The position numbers and the translations under genes were made by a program. 64,000 bases of DNA from Cyrtodaria siliqua (taxonomy: Eukaryota > Mollusca > Bivalvia > Adapedonta > Hiatellidae), in the NCBI GenBank assembly GCA_037043455.1, contig JAWPHD010000088.1, positions 62,001-126,000 of the forward strand. Direction: 5' to 3'. This document shows, one piece after another, positions 36,385-46,544 of the stretch (positions within the stretch are counted from its first letter, which is position 1; every line of letters starts with the position of its first letter). Below the pieces are notes generated by a model, which worked only from the letters and a program-made list of their open reading frames with translations, was not told the origin of the DNA and searched no databases.

Positions 36385-36701
36385 AGGGACACACGGCATT
36401 ATTGAATTATTTATCAAGCATTAACATTAGCATCTCCATTTTTAACCTGGTAACATTTTAAATTTAAACCTGCTTGCATTAAAAATTAAATAAAAGTGTC
36501 AGTTTTCATTTTGTCTTCGTTATTCTATCAAATACTTAACTATATTATAGGTGCACTATTATCAACAGTAAGTAATGTGTAAAACAATTTCTTCTGAACT
36601 ATTCTAATAAATAATATTAATAATTGCACAAATGCAAATTATGCAGAAAAATTGACCGAACTCCAGAAGTTTTAAACAAATAAAGACTGCCTGGTGTCCC
36701 T
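36385..36701. mobile_element. MITE-B copy 1, TTAA target
   Basis: Begins AGGGACACACGGCATT and ends GACTGCCTGGTGTCCCT, flanked by TTAA at 36381-36384 and 36702-36705. A related copy at 58397-58692 shares AACCTGCTTGCAT, TTTTCATTTTGTCTTC and TTATTCTATCA in the same order. The 317-bp element has no coding capacity. Its short ends AGGGACAC resemble but differ from MITE-A. Confidence 0.85.
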
Positions 36702-36879
36702 TTAACACAACTTGTTTTCGCATGTATCCACGAGCTCATATGACAATCACGATGCATTATAACTGAAAACATTGTTTACTCTAACTTTGAACAGCACCGT
36801 GCAAGCATAACACGTGTTGTAATACAAGCTCCATTTAAAGAACTACACAAGTGCAAACAATTTTTGAAAAGGCTCCCAC

Positions 36880-36982
36880 CTCTATATGCTCCAATGGCAT
36901 TCAATACGGCTTGACATTCTGAAGTCGTCAGTATCAATTCACTTAGAGCTGCTCAAGGGCATGATTCATATTTGAGGCCTCT
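36880..36982 (-). CDS. Candidate C-terminal exon of a minus-strand split gene
   Basis: On the minus strand, TGTTGTTTTTCAG precedes AGAGGCCTC from 36982, and a donor GAG|GTGGGAG follows 36880. Joined to the upstream candidate exon at 37206-37255 (phase 2), the frame reads VGREASNMNHALEQL and stops at 36945-36943. The 3' UTR would then continue through the donor to the segment at 35345-35451. The splice signals and the phase match are seen; that this is a gene is inference. I do not recognise the protein. Confidence 0.35.
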
Positions 36983-37046
36983 CTGAAAAACAACATCAAT
37001 CCAATGTCAATGATCAAAATAATAGTGATTATGAACTTTCTATTAT

Positions 37047-37122
37047 ACAGTATACACCACTTTTTAGGCACTATATTTGGCCAATGTCTAAATATGTACG
37101 ATCTAAAAGTGGTGTGTACTGT
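37047..37122. repeat. Short inverted repeat ACAGTATACACCACTTTT
   Basis: ACAGTATACACCACTTTT at 37047 pairs with AAAAGTGGTGTGTACTGT ending at 37122, with 18-bp arms and a 40-bp middle. It may be a tiny MITE. Confidence 0.65.
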
Positions 37123-37205
37123 TTATTAACAAACATATTTTAATGACAAAACAAATACCTTGATAATGTCAATATATGTCACGTGTCAAGTTATGTCATG
37201 GTGAC

Positions 37206-37255
37206 CTGCCAACAATACTGCACCGTGGTGACACATAATGGGACGTTATTTCGTC
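37206..37255 (-). CDS. Candidate internal exon of a minus-strand split gene
   Basis: Minus-strand acceptor GAATACCTTACAG precedes GACGAAATAACG from 37255, and a donor GGCAG|GTCACC follows 37206. The 50 nt read DEITSHYVSPRCSIVG plus two bases, which continue in frame into the segment starting at 36982. Upstream the frame stays open for more than 100 codons (to about 37579), so the exon could be longer if the acceptor is not used. The family is unknown. Confidence 0.35.
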
Positions 37256-37699
37256 CTGTAAGGTATTCGTTTTTACATAATCTACGGTATGAAATACTGT
37301 ACGCGTATTGTTAGACTCCATAGGTACCCGTAGTGCTCGCCGACGTAGCGCGCCCAATTTCGGGTGTAAATAAAATGGCGTCTTTTTTAATTCAATATTC
37401 GTAAAAAGAAATAGTCCATGTTCGCTGAGTAAAAATGCGAACAGAACTGATATGTTATATGTCCGTGGCGTTCCTACTGTAGATACAGTTATTTTAACTA
37501 CAGCTATTTTAACAATACAAGGCATTGTAATCCATTCCGCAGATAGAAGTGCAAAGTACCGAGATATATATATATGCAATCCATTTTATGTGAAATACAA
37601 AACAACTGAAATGACAAAATGTACTTAAACCTGAACGAATATCGAATGTATGAGGCCTGTTCAAATAATACGTGGACTTTTTCGATATCGCACTCATTT

Positions 37700-38094
37700 A
37701 TTGACGTAAACCTTTAAGATTAAAATATGTTGTAAACCTTTCATATTCAATATCTATTTTAAGAAATCAAATGATTTAAAAAAAAAGTCGATACCATGTC
37801 TAGTTACGTTGCAATGGATGATTTAATAGGGCGAGAAACCCATGTACGGAGCAGTCCAAAATGTTACGTCTTTATTTTATAACTGCAATTCGGGAATGGC
37901 TAGTAAATAAAATGAAAATCGTCGACAAAAACACATTAAACTAAAGTAGCATTGTCACTGGTATTCCAAAATTACAATTATGAAATTTTATGAATATTGA
38001 ACTAGGAGAACTAAGATAAATATAAATAAGTCTAATAGGAGTTATATGTAAAACACATAAATGATCATGTATATATAATAATGATAATATAAAA
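37700..38094. other. No gene seen
   Basis: AT-rich sequence without a recognised gene or repeat boundary. Confidence 0.4.
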
Positions 38095-38215
38095 AAAACA
38101 AAAGCCTAGAAAGCCTAGTAAATATTCAATGACTTGGCAGAGGCCAGAGCAACATGAGAACAAACCGTTAAAGGTACGACAACACAAGATTAAAGACAAA
38201 CATCAAACACTATTG
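38095..38215 (+). repeat. Fragment of the 28.9-30.1 kb inverted-repeat family
   Basis: AAAGCCTAGAAAGCC, GACTTGGCAGAGGCCAGAGC and GATTAAAGACAAACATCAAA match the inner half of the left arm near 29230-29345, in the same orientation. Only about 120 bp is present. Confidence 0.8.
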
Positions 38216-38705
38216 ACATTATGACGTTGTGTCCATCTCATAGTATTTATATTCCGGTGAAAATATATAATCGTTTACTCAATAAATTGATGAATCTTGG
38301 CTTAGCTTATGTATTTGCAAAACAAAAGGGATTCTCCATTTGTATTGACATGTCACTTGTAAAATAGAATTTCAATATATTTGCAATTGGTCCTCCTTGA
38401 TTAAACTGTGAATATACACTTGTACATGTAGTATTACTCTTTTGTGTATCCGTCAAACAAATTGTTTGCATACTTAGTCTAGTATTTACATGTATAATTA
38501 AATGTGTCCTGATTTATTTTCCAACATGCCTATATAATGCAATAAAACACATTACCATCAACAATACGTCCTCTGGCATTGTGTACATGCTTTTTATAAT
38601 GAGTTTCTTTTTATAATGAGTTTACTTCTTTCTAACAGTTCTGTTTTTAGCCGGGATTTTGAAAAAAGAAAATCACTTATAGATTGGCGTAACCCGGGCA
38701 GGCGG
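38216..38705. other. No gene seen
   Basis: AT-rich sequence with a short duplication of TTTTTATAATGAGTTT near 38590-38625. No gene supported. Confidence 0.4.
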
Positions 38706-38709
38706 CGGA

Positions 38710-39080
38710 CGGGCGTCCACAATTTCCTGTTTGTCACATTTTTGTTTAAGTTTGCGTTAACCTTTTTGTTTAAGTTTCGTTTCCGCTCAATAACTTTAAA
38801 TAGGAATGAAATATTGCCATGAAACTTTCTGGATAGGCATATTATATGACAAGAAAGCCTGAGATTGCACTTGGGGTCACTCGGTTCAAGGTCAAGGTCT
38901 TTTTTAATATAAAAACAGAGTTTGCTTTAACCTTTTTGTTTAAGTTTCGTTTCCGCTCAATAACTTTAGTTTAAAATGAGATAGTTGCATCAAACATTCT
39001 GGATAGCTAGCTTGTATGAAGAGTAAGCTTTGGGTTGCATTTGGGGTCTCTGGGTTAAAGGTCAAGGGCACTGTTACTAA
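38710..39080 (+). repeat. Two-unit tandem repeat with TTTCCGCTCAATAACTTT
   Basis: Two units of about 165-195 bp contain AACCTTTTTGTTTAAGTTTC, GTTTCCGCTCAATAACTTTA, a TTCTGGATAG segment and TTGGGGTC(A/T)C, with AAGGTCAAGG after each. From memory, this text is typical of repeats abundant in bivalves. It borders the LINE fragment that follows. Confidence 0.8.
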
Positions 39081-40030
39081 AAATAGACAATATATTCAGG
39101 AATCTGTTGAAGACCAATTTGTTATCTTTTCGGATTCCCTTTCATCTCTTCATGATAGCCCAGTTGTGCTTCAACTTTTAGAAAATACAATTCACATATA
39201 GTGGATAATGTTATCATTTTCTGCTTGCTTCCAAGCAATGTGAGAATACGTGGTAATGATAGAGCTTATAGTGCTGCAAAGGCAGCATTAGGTTTACATA
39301 TATCTATATATTTACATATATCTAATGCCAAATTACCTTATAATGATTTTAAAAGTTCTAGCCATATGCAGGATAGGGCATACACTACTGGAAATCACTG
39401 GAAATCACCGAAACACATACCAGTATTTTATTAACTTTATCAACAATGTAATCTGTAAAGAAAGATTTCAGATTACATTTTTGACAAACTTAATAAAATA
39501 TTGGTATATGTTTCGGTGATTTCCAATGTTTAGTATTCGTATTATTTTCAAAAAACCTGGGTGACCGATTATAAAAGTTGAATAGCGTACACTCGTATAC
39601 TCATTCATATTCATTACAAGTTGAGCAATTACCAGAATGCATACCCTGTTTTGCACCATTAACGGTCAACCATATCTTGTTGGAATATGTAGACTTTGAT
39701 CCTATGCGGTAAAGGTACTACAATGTTAATACTATGAAAGAGTTATTTGATACTATATATGTTAGTCTTGTTTTAGATTTCCTGATAGAAATCAGACTTT
39801 ATAAAGCATTATAATATGGTCTTATATATATTTACTTGTTTATACACCCGTTGACGGGCATTTTTTGATAGTTTATATTACTGCCATATCATCCCTTATT
39901 TGTAAATAGTTTTATCTTTATATATTTACATTAATTTGTAATTACTACTTCATTTATTCATCTTTCATCAGTTTTTGGGCACAATATGTGTCGACGTGCC
40001 GTAAAACACCATTCATTCATTCATTGAAAA
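39081..40030 (+). pseudogene. Decayed LINE 3' end with RNase H domain and (CATT)n tail
   Basis: The plus-strand frame ending at 39201 contains VIFSDSLSSLHDSP. The next frame continues NVIIFCLLPSNVRIRGNDRA and AAKAALG, the C-terminal half of a LINE RNase H (the SDSLSAL and W.P.H.GI.GNE.AD motifs). After a hairpin insertion at 39399-39525 the C-terminal region resumes in another frame with CIPCFAPLTVNHILLEYVDF and MKELFDTI. The 3' end is GCCGTAAAACACCATTCATT, a (CATT)n tail. The expected RNase H His (P.H) is Asn, and stops and shifts are present, so the copy is dead. The tail and domain order fit Jockey/I/CR1-type LINEs; I cannot choose among them. Confidence 0.85.
39399..39525. mobile_element. 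Hairpin insertion within the LINE remnant
   Basis: TGGAAATCACCGAAACACAT on the left pairs with ATGTTTCGGTGATTTCCA on the right, and the inner AATGTAATCTG pairs with CAGATTACATT. The arms are about 55 bp. It lies between the RNase H and the C-terminal coding blocks, so it inserted after or during LINE decay. GGAAATCAC is repeated just outside the left end. Confidence 0.8.
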
Positions 40031-40656
40031 GAAACTAAAATATGTTGTGAACACCTTGCATATACTATTCAAATAATTCATCTTTCACATTGTGAAAAAT
40101 CCGGCTTTAACGCCATTAGGCGTTTCTCTTGTTTGCTTTTCTCACGACTCTTTGTAAATTAAGAAGAGCAGGAAGGACGTACACAAATCCAATGCAAACA
40201 AGCTCGATAATATATTATTTTTAATCAGATCTTATGCAGCTGAAATAATACTTCAAATCAAACGCTGTGCTTGTGTTATATTGATTGGTTCTTTGGAACA
40301 ATGGGGCCATCTATACGTATGGCTTTAACGTAGAGTACCGCTTAAGCCGATGCTATGTGCGTGAGAAGTGTTCTTGTATTATTCTAATGAACAGACTAAA
40401 TGAGACCGGGTTTTCTGCTTTAGTATCTTGATTGTGTTTGTTGCTTCCATAGTATCTCCATTTACAGTACTTATTAACATACACACTATCGTGCGTTAAA
40501 TGCAGTGTGGCGGCTGTGAAAAGTTTTACCGTGCAACGAATCAGTAGTGTTAAGTTTACTGGTCCTTTGGGATAGTCGAGCAAAATATATGTGACTTTGA
40601 AGTTGAATAGCGCTTAGCCTTAAGCCGGTTCTAGCGGGTGTTGCTTCTTACAATAC
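40031..40656. other. No gene seen
   Basis: No exon with clear splice boundaries. The 76-codon minus-strand frame at 40353-40583 has no recognisable motif and probably lies in intronic or intergenic sequence. Confidence 0.35.
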
Positions 40657-40851
40657 CTCCCATGAACAGAATCAATTCGATTGAGACTGATACGGTCCTC
40701 TCTTAGGTGAGTTTTTGTTGTTTCCAAAGGATCTCTTTCCTCAATATTTATTGCATTACTATATTTAGCATGATCTTTTCGTTCAGACATTTTTAAAATA
40801 ACCTTTTCTTGATCATAGACTTGACGGATCATCACATTTCATGTGTTTTAT
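40657..40851 (-). CDS. Candidate first coding exon of a minus-strand gene
   Basis: On the minus strand an acceptor TTTGTCCCCGCAG precedes 40851. An in-frame TGA lies just upstream of ATG at 40832-40830, which makes that ATG a plausible start. The frame then runs MIRQVYDQEKVILKMSER to ISLNRIDSVHG and meets a donor-like GGGAG|GTATTG at 40657. The predicted peptide is charged and hydrophilic, as for the cytosolic N-terminus of a membrane protein, but I do not recognise it. Linking it to the candidate exons near 37 kb is speculative because the phases show at least one exon would be missing. Confidence 0.3.
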
Positions 40852-41560
40852 CTGCGGGGACAAAATCAATTGCCGTGACATCAGTAGCTGTTGACAAGAA
40901 GATGTTTACACAAATGTTCTGCATACACAAATCGTACCAGCCGTGCTGTGTCGCTCATATCTCTAATAAGACGTCATTCATACTATGAAAACGTTGCGCA
41001 TTTGCAATGTATTTGACATGAAGGTAATCGAGCACAGACCTGTCCAATATATATCCGTCAGTCTGTCTGTTCACATTTTAGTTAATCAGATAAAATATCT
41101 ATAGACATATTTTTGTAATTTGATATATATCTTCTACCGACAGGGTTTCATATCTCCATCCAGGATCTCCATATGAACAAAGAATGAGTTATCAATATTG
41201 TGTATGTCAACCAGATACCGAGATGCATTATTAAACGAATCCATAATGTCTCTCTATCTATCAGGTTTAAGCTCAACATAGCAGTATAAAAAGCAAATAT
41301 GTGACAAGTGGCGCACAGTTAGTACTTTACTTCATAGGAATACCAGCAACATACTTTCTTTATAGAATGGGAAAAACGATGAGGGTATATACGAATACGA
41401 GAATCGTATTGCCTTTGAAGCTGAACACCAATCCTTATAGCAGAGCTACGATGATACACCTATTAGTGTTCGAATTAAACTATATAAGCTATCTATTCCA
41501 GATTGCTATCATGGAAGCATGCCATATACAGACATTGCTTTTTTCAAAACGTAATGGTAA
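40852..41560. other. No gene seen
   Basis: AT-rich sequence. The 114-codon plus-strand frame at 41301-41645 has no recognisable motif and its end runs into a SINE fragment, so it is probably chance. Confidence 0.35.
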
Positions 41561-41569
41561 CATTTACCA

Positions 41570-41710
41570 TCTGAGTTGGACCGCCCAGTTAAAGTCCCAT
41601 CCGATGGATGAAGCTATTCATGGGGGAACGAATCTTACCTTATAACACACCGCAGAAGCTCAGTATCGACGGTGAGGCTGGACCCGGGTTCTCCGGATTT
41701 CAAGTCCACC
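41570..41710 (-). mobile_element. SINE fragment (copy E)
   Basis: GGACCGCCCAGTTAAAGTCCC, CCATCCGATGGATGAAGC and GGACCCGGGTTCTCCGGATTTC match, with decay, the head and body of the minus-strand SINE at 16042-16362. The tail half is missing. Confidence 0.7.
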
Positions 41711-42319
41711 GTGTGTTTACGCACGCGCGCGGACGTGAATTCGTGCGTGCGTGTATGTGTGTGTGTTCTAAGGAGTACATTCACTCCGCCAGTGTATGAA
41801 AATGAATTATGGATGAACCTTTTCGAATTGCCATATGTCTGCACGCCATATATATACCCAGCTCATTGTTATATTCTGATTGGCAATATCAGTTAATGGC
41901 AAAGAAGTTGGGATAATAAAAGGCAATTAAAATACATACTATCTCATTTAAATAAAGGTTTTACTTAAAATGACAATATAATAAAGCATAAATTATCAAG
42001 TATTTGTAATGAATTTTCTTTCATGCTATTGGTAATGATCCTGATGATATATGCTTACACATTGGAAGGGTTTTGCAATTAGAAGTACGTTTTATCCTTT
42101 TCGGAGGAGGAATGTTGTTGATTGTTTCCTACTAACCTTAACTAGTTCCTACAATAATTGAAGGAATGTATTAACACCTCCTAGGTTGCTCGTTACCGAG
42201 CCCATAGCAAGATGATTGAGCTTCATTAAGCAAAAGTCCGTGCAATCGAGAAAAATACCAACCTTTTATTACTTCGCCATTTACCCAATAAAACAACGCA
42301 ATTTTTTATACGATTTGTA
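41711..42319. other. No gene; GT-rich microsatellite patch
   Basis: A GTGCGTGCGTGTATGTGTGTGTG patch lies at about 41743-41766. The rest is AT-rich sequence without a supported feature. Confidence 0.5.
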
Positions 42320-42473
42320 GAGTTAGAGGGTATACATGTACTGCAAGCGTAGACTAGCAAAACCCTATCCACTAACTACACCACTTAAATTTACACATCT
42401 GAGTTTGATGAGTTAGGGGGTACGCATGTAAAGCACACGTTGAATGACTAGCAAAACCCTATCCACTAACTCA
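42320..42473 (+). repeat. Direct repeat, 90-bp period
   Basis: GAGTTAGAGGGTATACATGT with ACTAGCAAAACCCTATCCACTAACT (42320-42383) recurs with variation at 42410-42473. Two units only. Confidence 0.8.
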
Positions 42474-42887
42474 CCCCCCGTTACATTAACATTTACACAT
42501 ACTAACAATTGTTGTATTCACTAATAAATGCTTAAGATAAGCAAAGTACTGAAAGTACTGAGAATGCAAGGTTTGATAGGAAAGACTGTATGAAGATTTG
42601 CACGATTGCTAGATATTAAAGAGTTCCATAAATTTGACATAGTTTTAGCCAACTTGGCGATCTTGGGCGACCTACAAACATCTTAGAGGGTCGATCCATT
42701 CCAAATATATATTGAGATCAATTGTCATTAAACTGTTTCAAATCTAGACTAGAGTATTATTTTATGAAATTGCTGATGTATATACAGATTTGTGTTTTTT
42801 GGCCAATCTGTCACTCAAAATGACCTCCATATCTAAAATTATGTCATTTACAGAGTGGCGTGTATTTAATAGTCTTCCGGGAACAAG

Positions 42888-42961
42888 ATGCACAAGTGGG
42901 CCTGTATCACACTACTGGCTTGAAATGCACAATAGGGCCTGTATCACACTACTGGCTTGAA
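42888..42961 (+). repeat. Direct repeat, 37-bp period
   Basis: ATGCACAA(G/-)T(G)GGGCCTGTATCACACTACTGGCTTGAA occurs twice in tandem from 42888 and 42925. Two units, nearly identical. Confidence 0.85.
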
Positions 42962-43962
42962 GAGTCTAAGGCCTACTGGAAAACCTTTTATTCATAACAT
43001 GTGTCAAGCTCCAGATTATCTGAGTTTTCATTCATAACATGTGAGACAGACACTGATTGATTTCATAGTAAAACAACTTAACAAATGCGATCAGTGAAAA
43101 AAATGATTTTTAATAACATTCTGACGTCAAGTCGTCACGACGTAGAGACACGTGTTAACTTTTCTGCACAACTAGAACCTGAACTCTACAATCTATGAAA
43201 GTTTTGATAAATCCGAGCTTATATACAGAAGATTTAACGATAACAAGATTTTTATATATACTATATTCCAACAGAATAACAATCCAGTGGTGTCTAAACA
43301 TGTTTCTCTATTTCATCTTATCATTAATAATAATTCACTGACATCGTGAATCACTAAAACGCTTTTGAAATAGTTGTCGCTATATACAATTATACATAAT
43401 AAATATATTGAAACAACTCTTCCCCCGGAGATCTCGTTTAATTTGGGTTTACTGAATCGGCTCTTTGCGCCAATATAATACTATAGTCGATGTCAAGCGA
43501 AGGTGCGCGTGAGGTCACATCGTGTTTCTGCCTTTGCAAAAACTTGCTTGAAAACAAAACGCCCACAACTCATACATAATGAGATTTTCGTAGAGTTTCT
43601 CGACCTGTTTTTTTGCATTATAGTTGTTTTCAGCATCCAATACGTTTGTCTAGCATAGATCAGCATGCTTGTACGATTTGAAGCCTCGATTTATGAGAAA
43701 AAATGTAGGTTATCCGCCAGATGGCGATGAGGAGGCGCCAAAAGTAATGACTATGAATGCAAGTTGATAATTCAACCTTGCATTCAAAAACGGACAAGTC
43801 TTCTCACAAGGTATAAGGAAGCTGTTCATAGCTGAGAGGACTCCGCAAAATTACACGCCCGACCTTCGATTGCACAAAATTCATAGAATTTCCGCCTCCA
43901 AATTATAACCAACCATAATTCTAAGATGTCTAGTAATTTTGCCTAGTAATTTTTCCCGAATT
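42962..43962. other. No gene seen; may hold the 3' end of the Ngaro-like element
   Basis: No open frame of note. The last few hundred bases before 43963 could contain the 3' terminal repeats of the retrotransposon on the minus strand, but I could not find a matching sequence near its 5' end around 48.7-48.9 kb. Confidence 0.35.
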
Positions 43963-44557
43963 CTATGTCAGACTGTATCTGATTGGAGCATCGTCGCTCA
44001 AGAAAAGTTGAATTGCATGCGAAAAACAGTCAATCAGGATATCGTCGCCTTGATTCGTTAAATGAACACCCTTAGCTTAGGCAAGTAAAGCTCGGGAGTA
44101 GTGTGATCTATAGAATGGGTTATAAAATGTCCCTTATCTGACTCACATACAGCCTGACGACCTACACGGTAATACGTTTCATCTTTGCCTCTATTTTGGC
44201 AATCCCTATCTCTTTTAAGTTCCTCCTCTCAAGCGTGGAAAGTATATCTGACCAGACAAAGATAGTATTTTTAAATGTAACTGTAAGGTAATGAAAGTCC
44301 TTCTTGATCATTGCCGAGATTTCTGTCAATTTTACGTTATCACATCATTTCCGACCAGGTGTATCAAGATGAGAACGGGTACCCTACCATGGAGAATCTC
44401 GTATTGTTCCAGGGGAGCCAGGTCCTTCCATTTCCTGTACCCTTTGCCCAGCCATCTAATGTTAAAATTGGTCCCGATATTCAAAACGCCCCTGGACACA
44501 ACCTTGTCACCGGCTCTCTCAATTTGGGAGTCGCCTATGATCCACAGTTCTGTGAAA
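43963..44557 (-). pseudogene. SGNH/GDSL-type hydrolase segment of the Ngaro-like element
   Basis: Reading minus from 44557, the frame gives ELWIIGDSQIERAG (block I, with the GDS serine), then IRWLGKGYRKW and LILIHLVGNDV (block III, with GND). It meets TAA near 44331. In the adjacent frame KLTEISAMIKKDF and NTIFVWSDIL continue to a stop near 44165. A third frame ends GVHLTNQGDDILIDCF, where His matches block V, and stops at 43965-43963. So the Ser, Asn and His blocks are all identifiable in order over about 195 residues, split by at least two frame breaks. Its role in retrotransposition is not established. It has no ATG at its start, consistent with a fusion to or splicing from the upstream frame. 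Confidence 0.8.
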
Positions 44558-44596
44558 AAATATAAATGACAGTGTGAAACAATGTATTAGTGTTCA

Positions 44597-45340
44597 CTAG
44601 TGTAATTTAACATACCGGACATAGGCCCTCGACTCCCAACACCCCCTTTTTTAATAATATTGCTAGGTACCCCTTGTACCGTTAAGCTTGTAGGTCTACC
44701 AATTTTGAATGAATGTGTTTTATATTTGGTGATGGGTAGCCTAAGTTTAGCAATTGCTTTGGACAATACGCCTGTAAACTGGCTCCTGGTTAATGTTTTT
44801 TCCAGCCTGATTAGTTTTTTTGGATATCTGATTCTTACTTGTACAAAACCACCATTCGATCCTACTATAATATCTGAATTTAATAGCGGTCGGTCTTTTA
44901 AAGCATATGTTGTAAATACAGTTTCGCTCCCCTGCAACAAACTAAAATAGAACAACAAGTATGCTGCTTTAAATAATTTAAGCTTATATTGAGAAAAACA
45001 CATATTTGTTAGCACCTTACAGATTCTTAACAGAATCGGTTCTGTTATTGGAGCTATATCGTCAATCTTTGAGTTAGATCGACGACAACCCTCCAATAAC
45101 TTTTTGACAATAACTGCGACATTGGGTCATACCAGTTGTGTATTTTGTGATAGAAACTTCGCCCTGCCACATAGGTTTTAATTGTTGCAGGTGAGTTCCC
45201 TTTTTCAAAACAACAGGCAATAAACAACAGAATCTGGGACACAGGTATAGGCCAACCTGTACTCAAACTGTATTCTTACCTAAAAGTATTAAGAACTGAT
45301 AGAGCAGTTGTATAAGAACCTTTTAGAATTCTCAGACTAT
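44597..45340 (-). pseudogene. Tyrosine recombinase of the Ngaro-like element
   Basis: The N-terminal SAM-like part (45266-45054) reads LLFIACCFEKGNSPATIKTY and YHKIHNWYDPM. The catalytic part (45096-44587) reads LLFYFSLLQGSE, RPLLNSDIIVGSNGG, LTRSQFTGVLSKAIAKL and KTHSFKIGRPTSL. Near the end a shift in AAAAAAGGGGG gives CWESRAYVRYVKL, where the nucleophilic Tyr lies, then stop at 44599-44597. Both catalytic Arg positions appear changed: LL-R-xSE is Gln and H-x-x-R is Lys. The text from RLEKT to LTRSQ is shorter than expected, suggesting an internal deletion. The family is clear; activity is not expected. Confidence 0.85.
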
Positions 45341-45342
45341 GT

Positions 45343-45835
45343 CTAAGTAAAGCAAGATGGTCTGGAATGCACTCTGGTTCGGATTCTGCTAATGGGACCA
45401 GTCGATGAAACTTCCTCTAACTGTAATCGAGAAAGACAATCCGTGAGATCGTTTTGTGAGTCACTGATATGTTCACTTTTAACAACAATGTTCCTCTTCA
45501 AACACAGCAGTGTAATTGCTCTTAACAACACCATTAAGTTTTCAGATATTGAAGACATCTTGTTTACTACATGAACCACTGCCATAATATCGCAATGAAA
45601 TAACAACTTTTTGTGTTCAAGATGTTTGCTCCATATAAACAGTGCAACTTAAATGGGAAATAATTCCAATACTGTAATATCTTCTGTAATGCCATTTTCA
45701 AACTAATCAAGAGGAAATGATGCAAATGCCCATTTACCAGCAAAGTATATGCCAAATCACATGGGGCATCTGTATAAAGCTCAACATCCGCATTGGAAAC
45801 CCAAAACATATCATGGAAAACCGAAACTCCATTGA
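45343..45835 (-). pseudogene. RNase H domain of the Ngaro-like element
   Basis: The minus-strand frame from about 45835 reads NGVSVFHDMFWVSNADVELY, with TDA as the first acidic site. It then shifts, with text equivalent to ILQYWNYFPFKLHCLYGANIL. The next frame (45606-45343) reads LFHCDIMAVVHVVNKMSS, then LLRAITLLCLKRNIVVKSEH and NDLTDCLSRLQL, the C-terminal D-x-LSR motif typical of DIRS/Ngaro RNase H. At least one frameshift separates the two halves. Confidence 0.85.
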
Positions 45836-46540
45836 AAAAGAGTATGATAATGGACCTTTGGAAACGGCAGAAAACGACACATACGAAATATTGCAGTCTC
45901 GGTTTGATTGAGACTGTTCATGAGCGGTAGTGAAATATGCTAGCTACCTCTCACGCTTTCTAGCCCCGGGTTGAGCAGAACTCAATATTAATAAAATCAA
46001 TAGTACAAAATTTTTACCATCCCGAAGATGGCATGCATATGGCGGTGGACATGGATTATCTTTCTTCCCCATGTCGTACGGCGTATGGTCCCAGTATCTA
46101 ATAAAATTAAATGCCCCAAAGAGCGAAATAAACATAATGGAATTTAGTTGGGAGCAGCGGTTATGAAGCCTGCATATCACAAGTAACAGTCAAAAGACTA
46201 AATTAAAAAGCAGACAACATATCCTATAAGTGGTTAAACAATACCCAGAGCCTTTAATCGGCCGGAGTAGTGGAACCACTGAATCGAAAATTAAGTAAGA
46301 AAACAAAAAGAAATGAAAAAGTACCACCGATAATTAAATATAAGTATCGGGCTCAGCGATCTCCAAAGATCGAATGAATAACAGAACTGATTGCAAGCGC
46401 GGGGAGACGTTTTACTGCCGCCACACTGCACAAGCAACGCCACTGTGCTATAAAAAGAGTATGATAATGGACCTTCGGAAACGGCCGAAAACGACACATA
46501 CGAAATATTGCAGTCTCGGTTTGATTGAGACTGTTCATGA
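45835..46540 (-). mobile_element. TRIM-like insertion with 89-bp terminal direct repeats
   Basis: An 89-bp sequence (45835-45923) recurs at 46452-46540 with two differences, enclosing 528 bp of unrelated sequence. On the minus strand each repeat begins TGAACAGTCTC and ends CTCTTT. It splits the RT-RNase H linker, where LNFFAD precedes and FNGVSVFHD follows. Restoring that linker predicts GACTTCAATGG, so TTCA is duplicated at the two ends. Small size, direct repeats and a 4-bp duplication fit a terminal-repeat retrotransposon in miniature. A primer-binding site is not clear, and the repeat does not end in CA, so the class is tentative. Confidence 0.65.
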
Positions 46541-46544
46541 AGTC

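Noticed and set aside
37196..37579. 127-codon minus-strand single-exon gene
   Set aside because: No recognisable domain; only its last 50 nt lie between good splice sites, so I annotated just that part as a candidate exon.
41301..41645. 114-codon plus-strand frame
   Set aside because: No motif, no splice boundaries, and its 3' part runs into a decayed SINE.
44311..44565. 84-codon plus-strand frame
   Set aside because: It is the antisense of the SGNH-hydrolase segment, which shows GDS, GND and GVHL blocks on the minus strand.
44557..44618. Spliceosomal intron between recombinase and hydrolase (GTATGT to CACAG)
   Set aside because: Both splice motifs are present, but using them joins the hydrolase only to a frame that has lost the catalytic-Tyr end; kept as an open question, not annotated.
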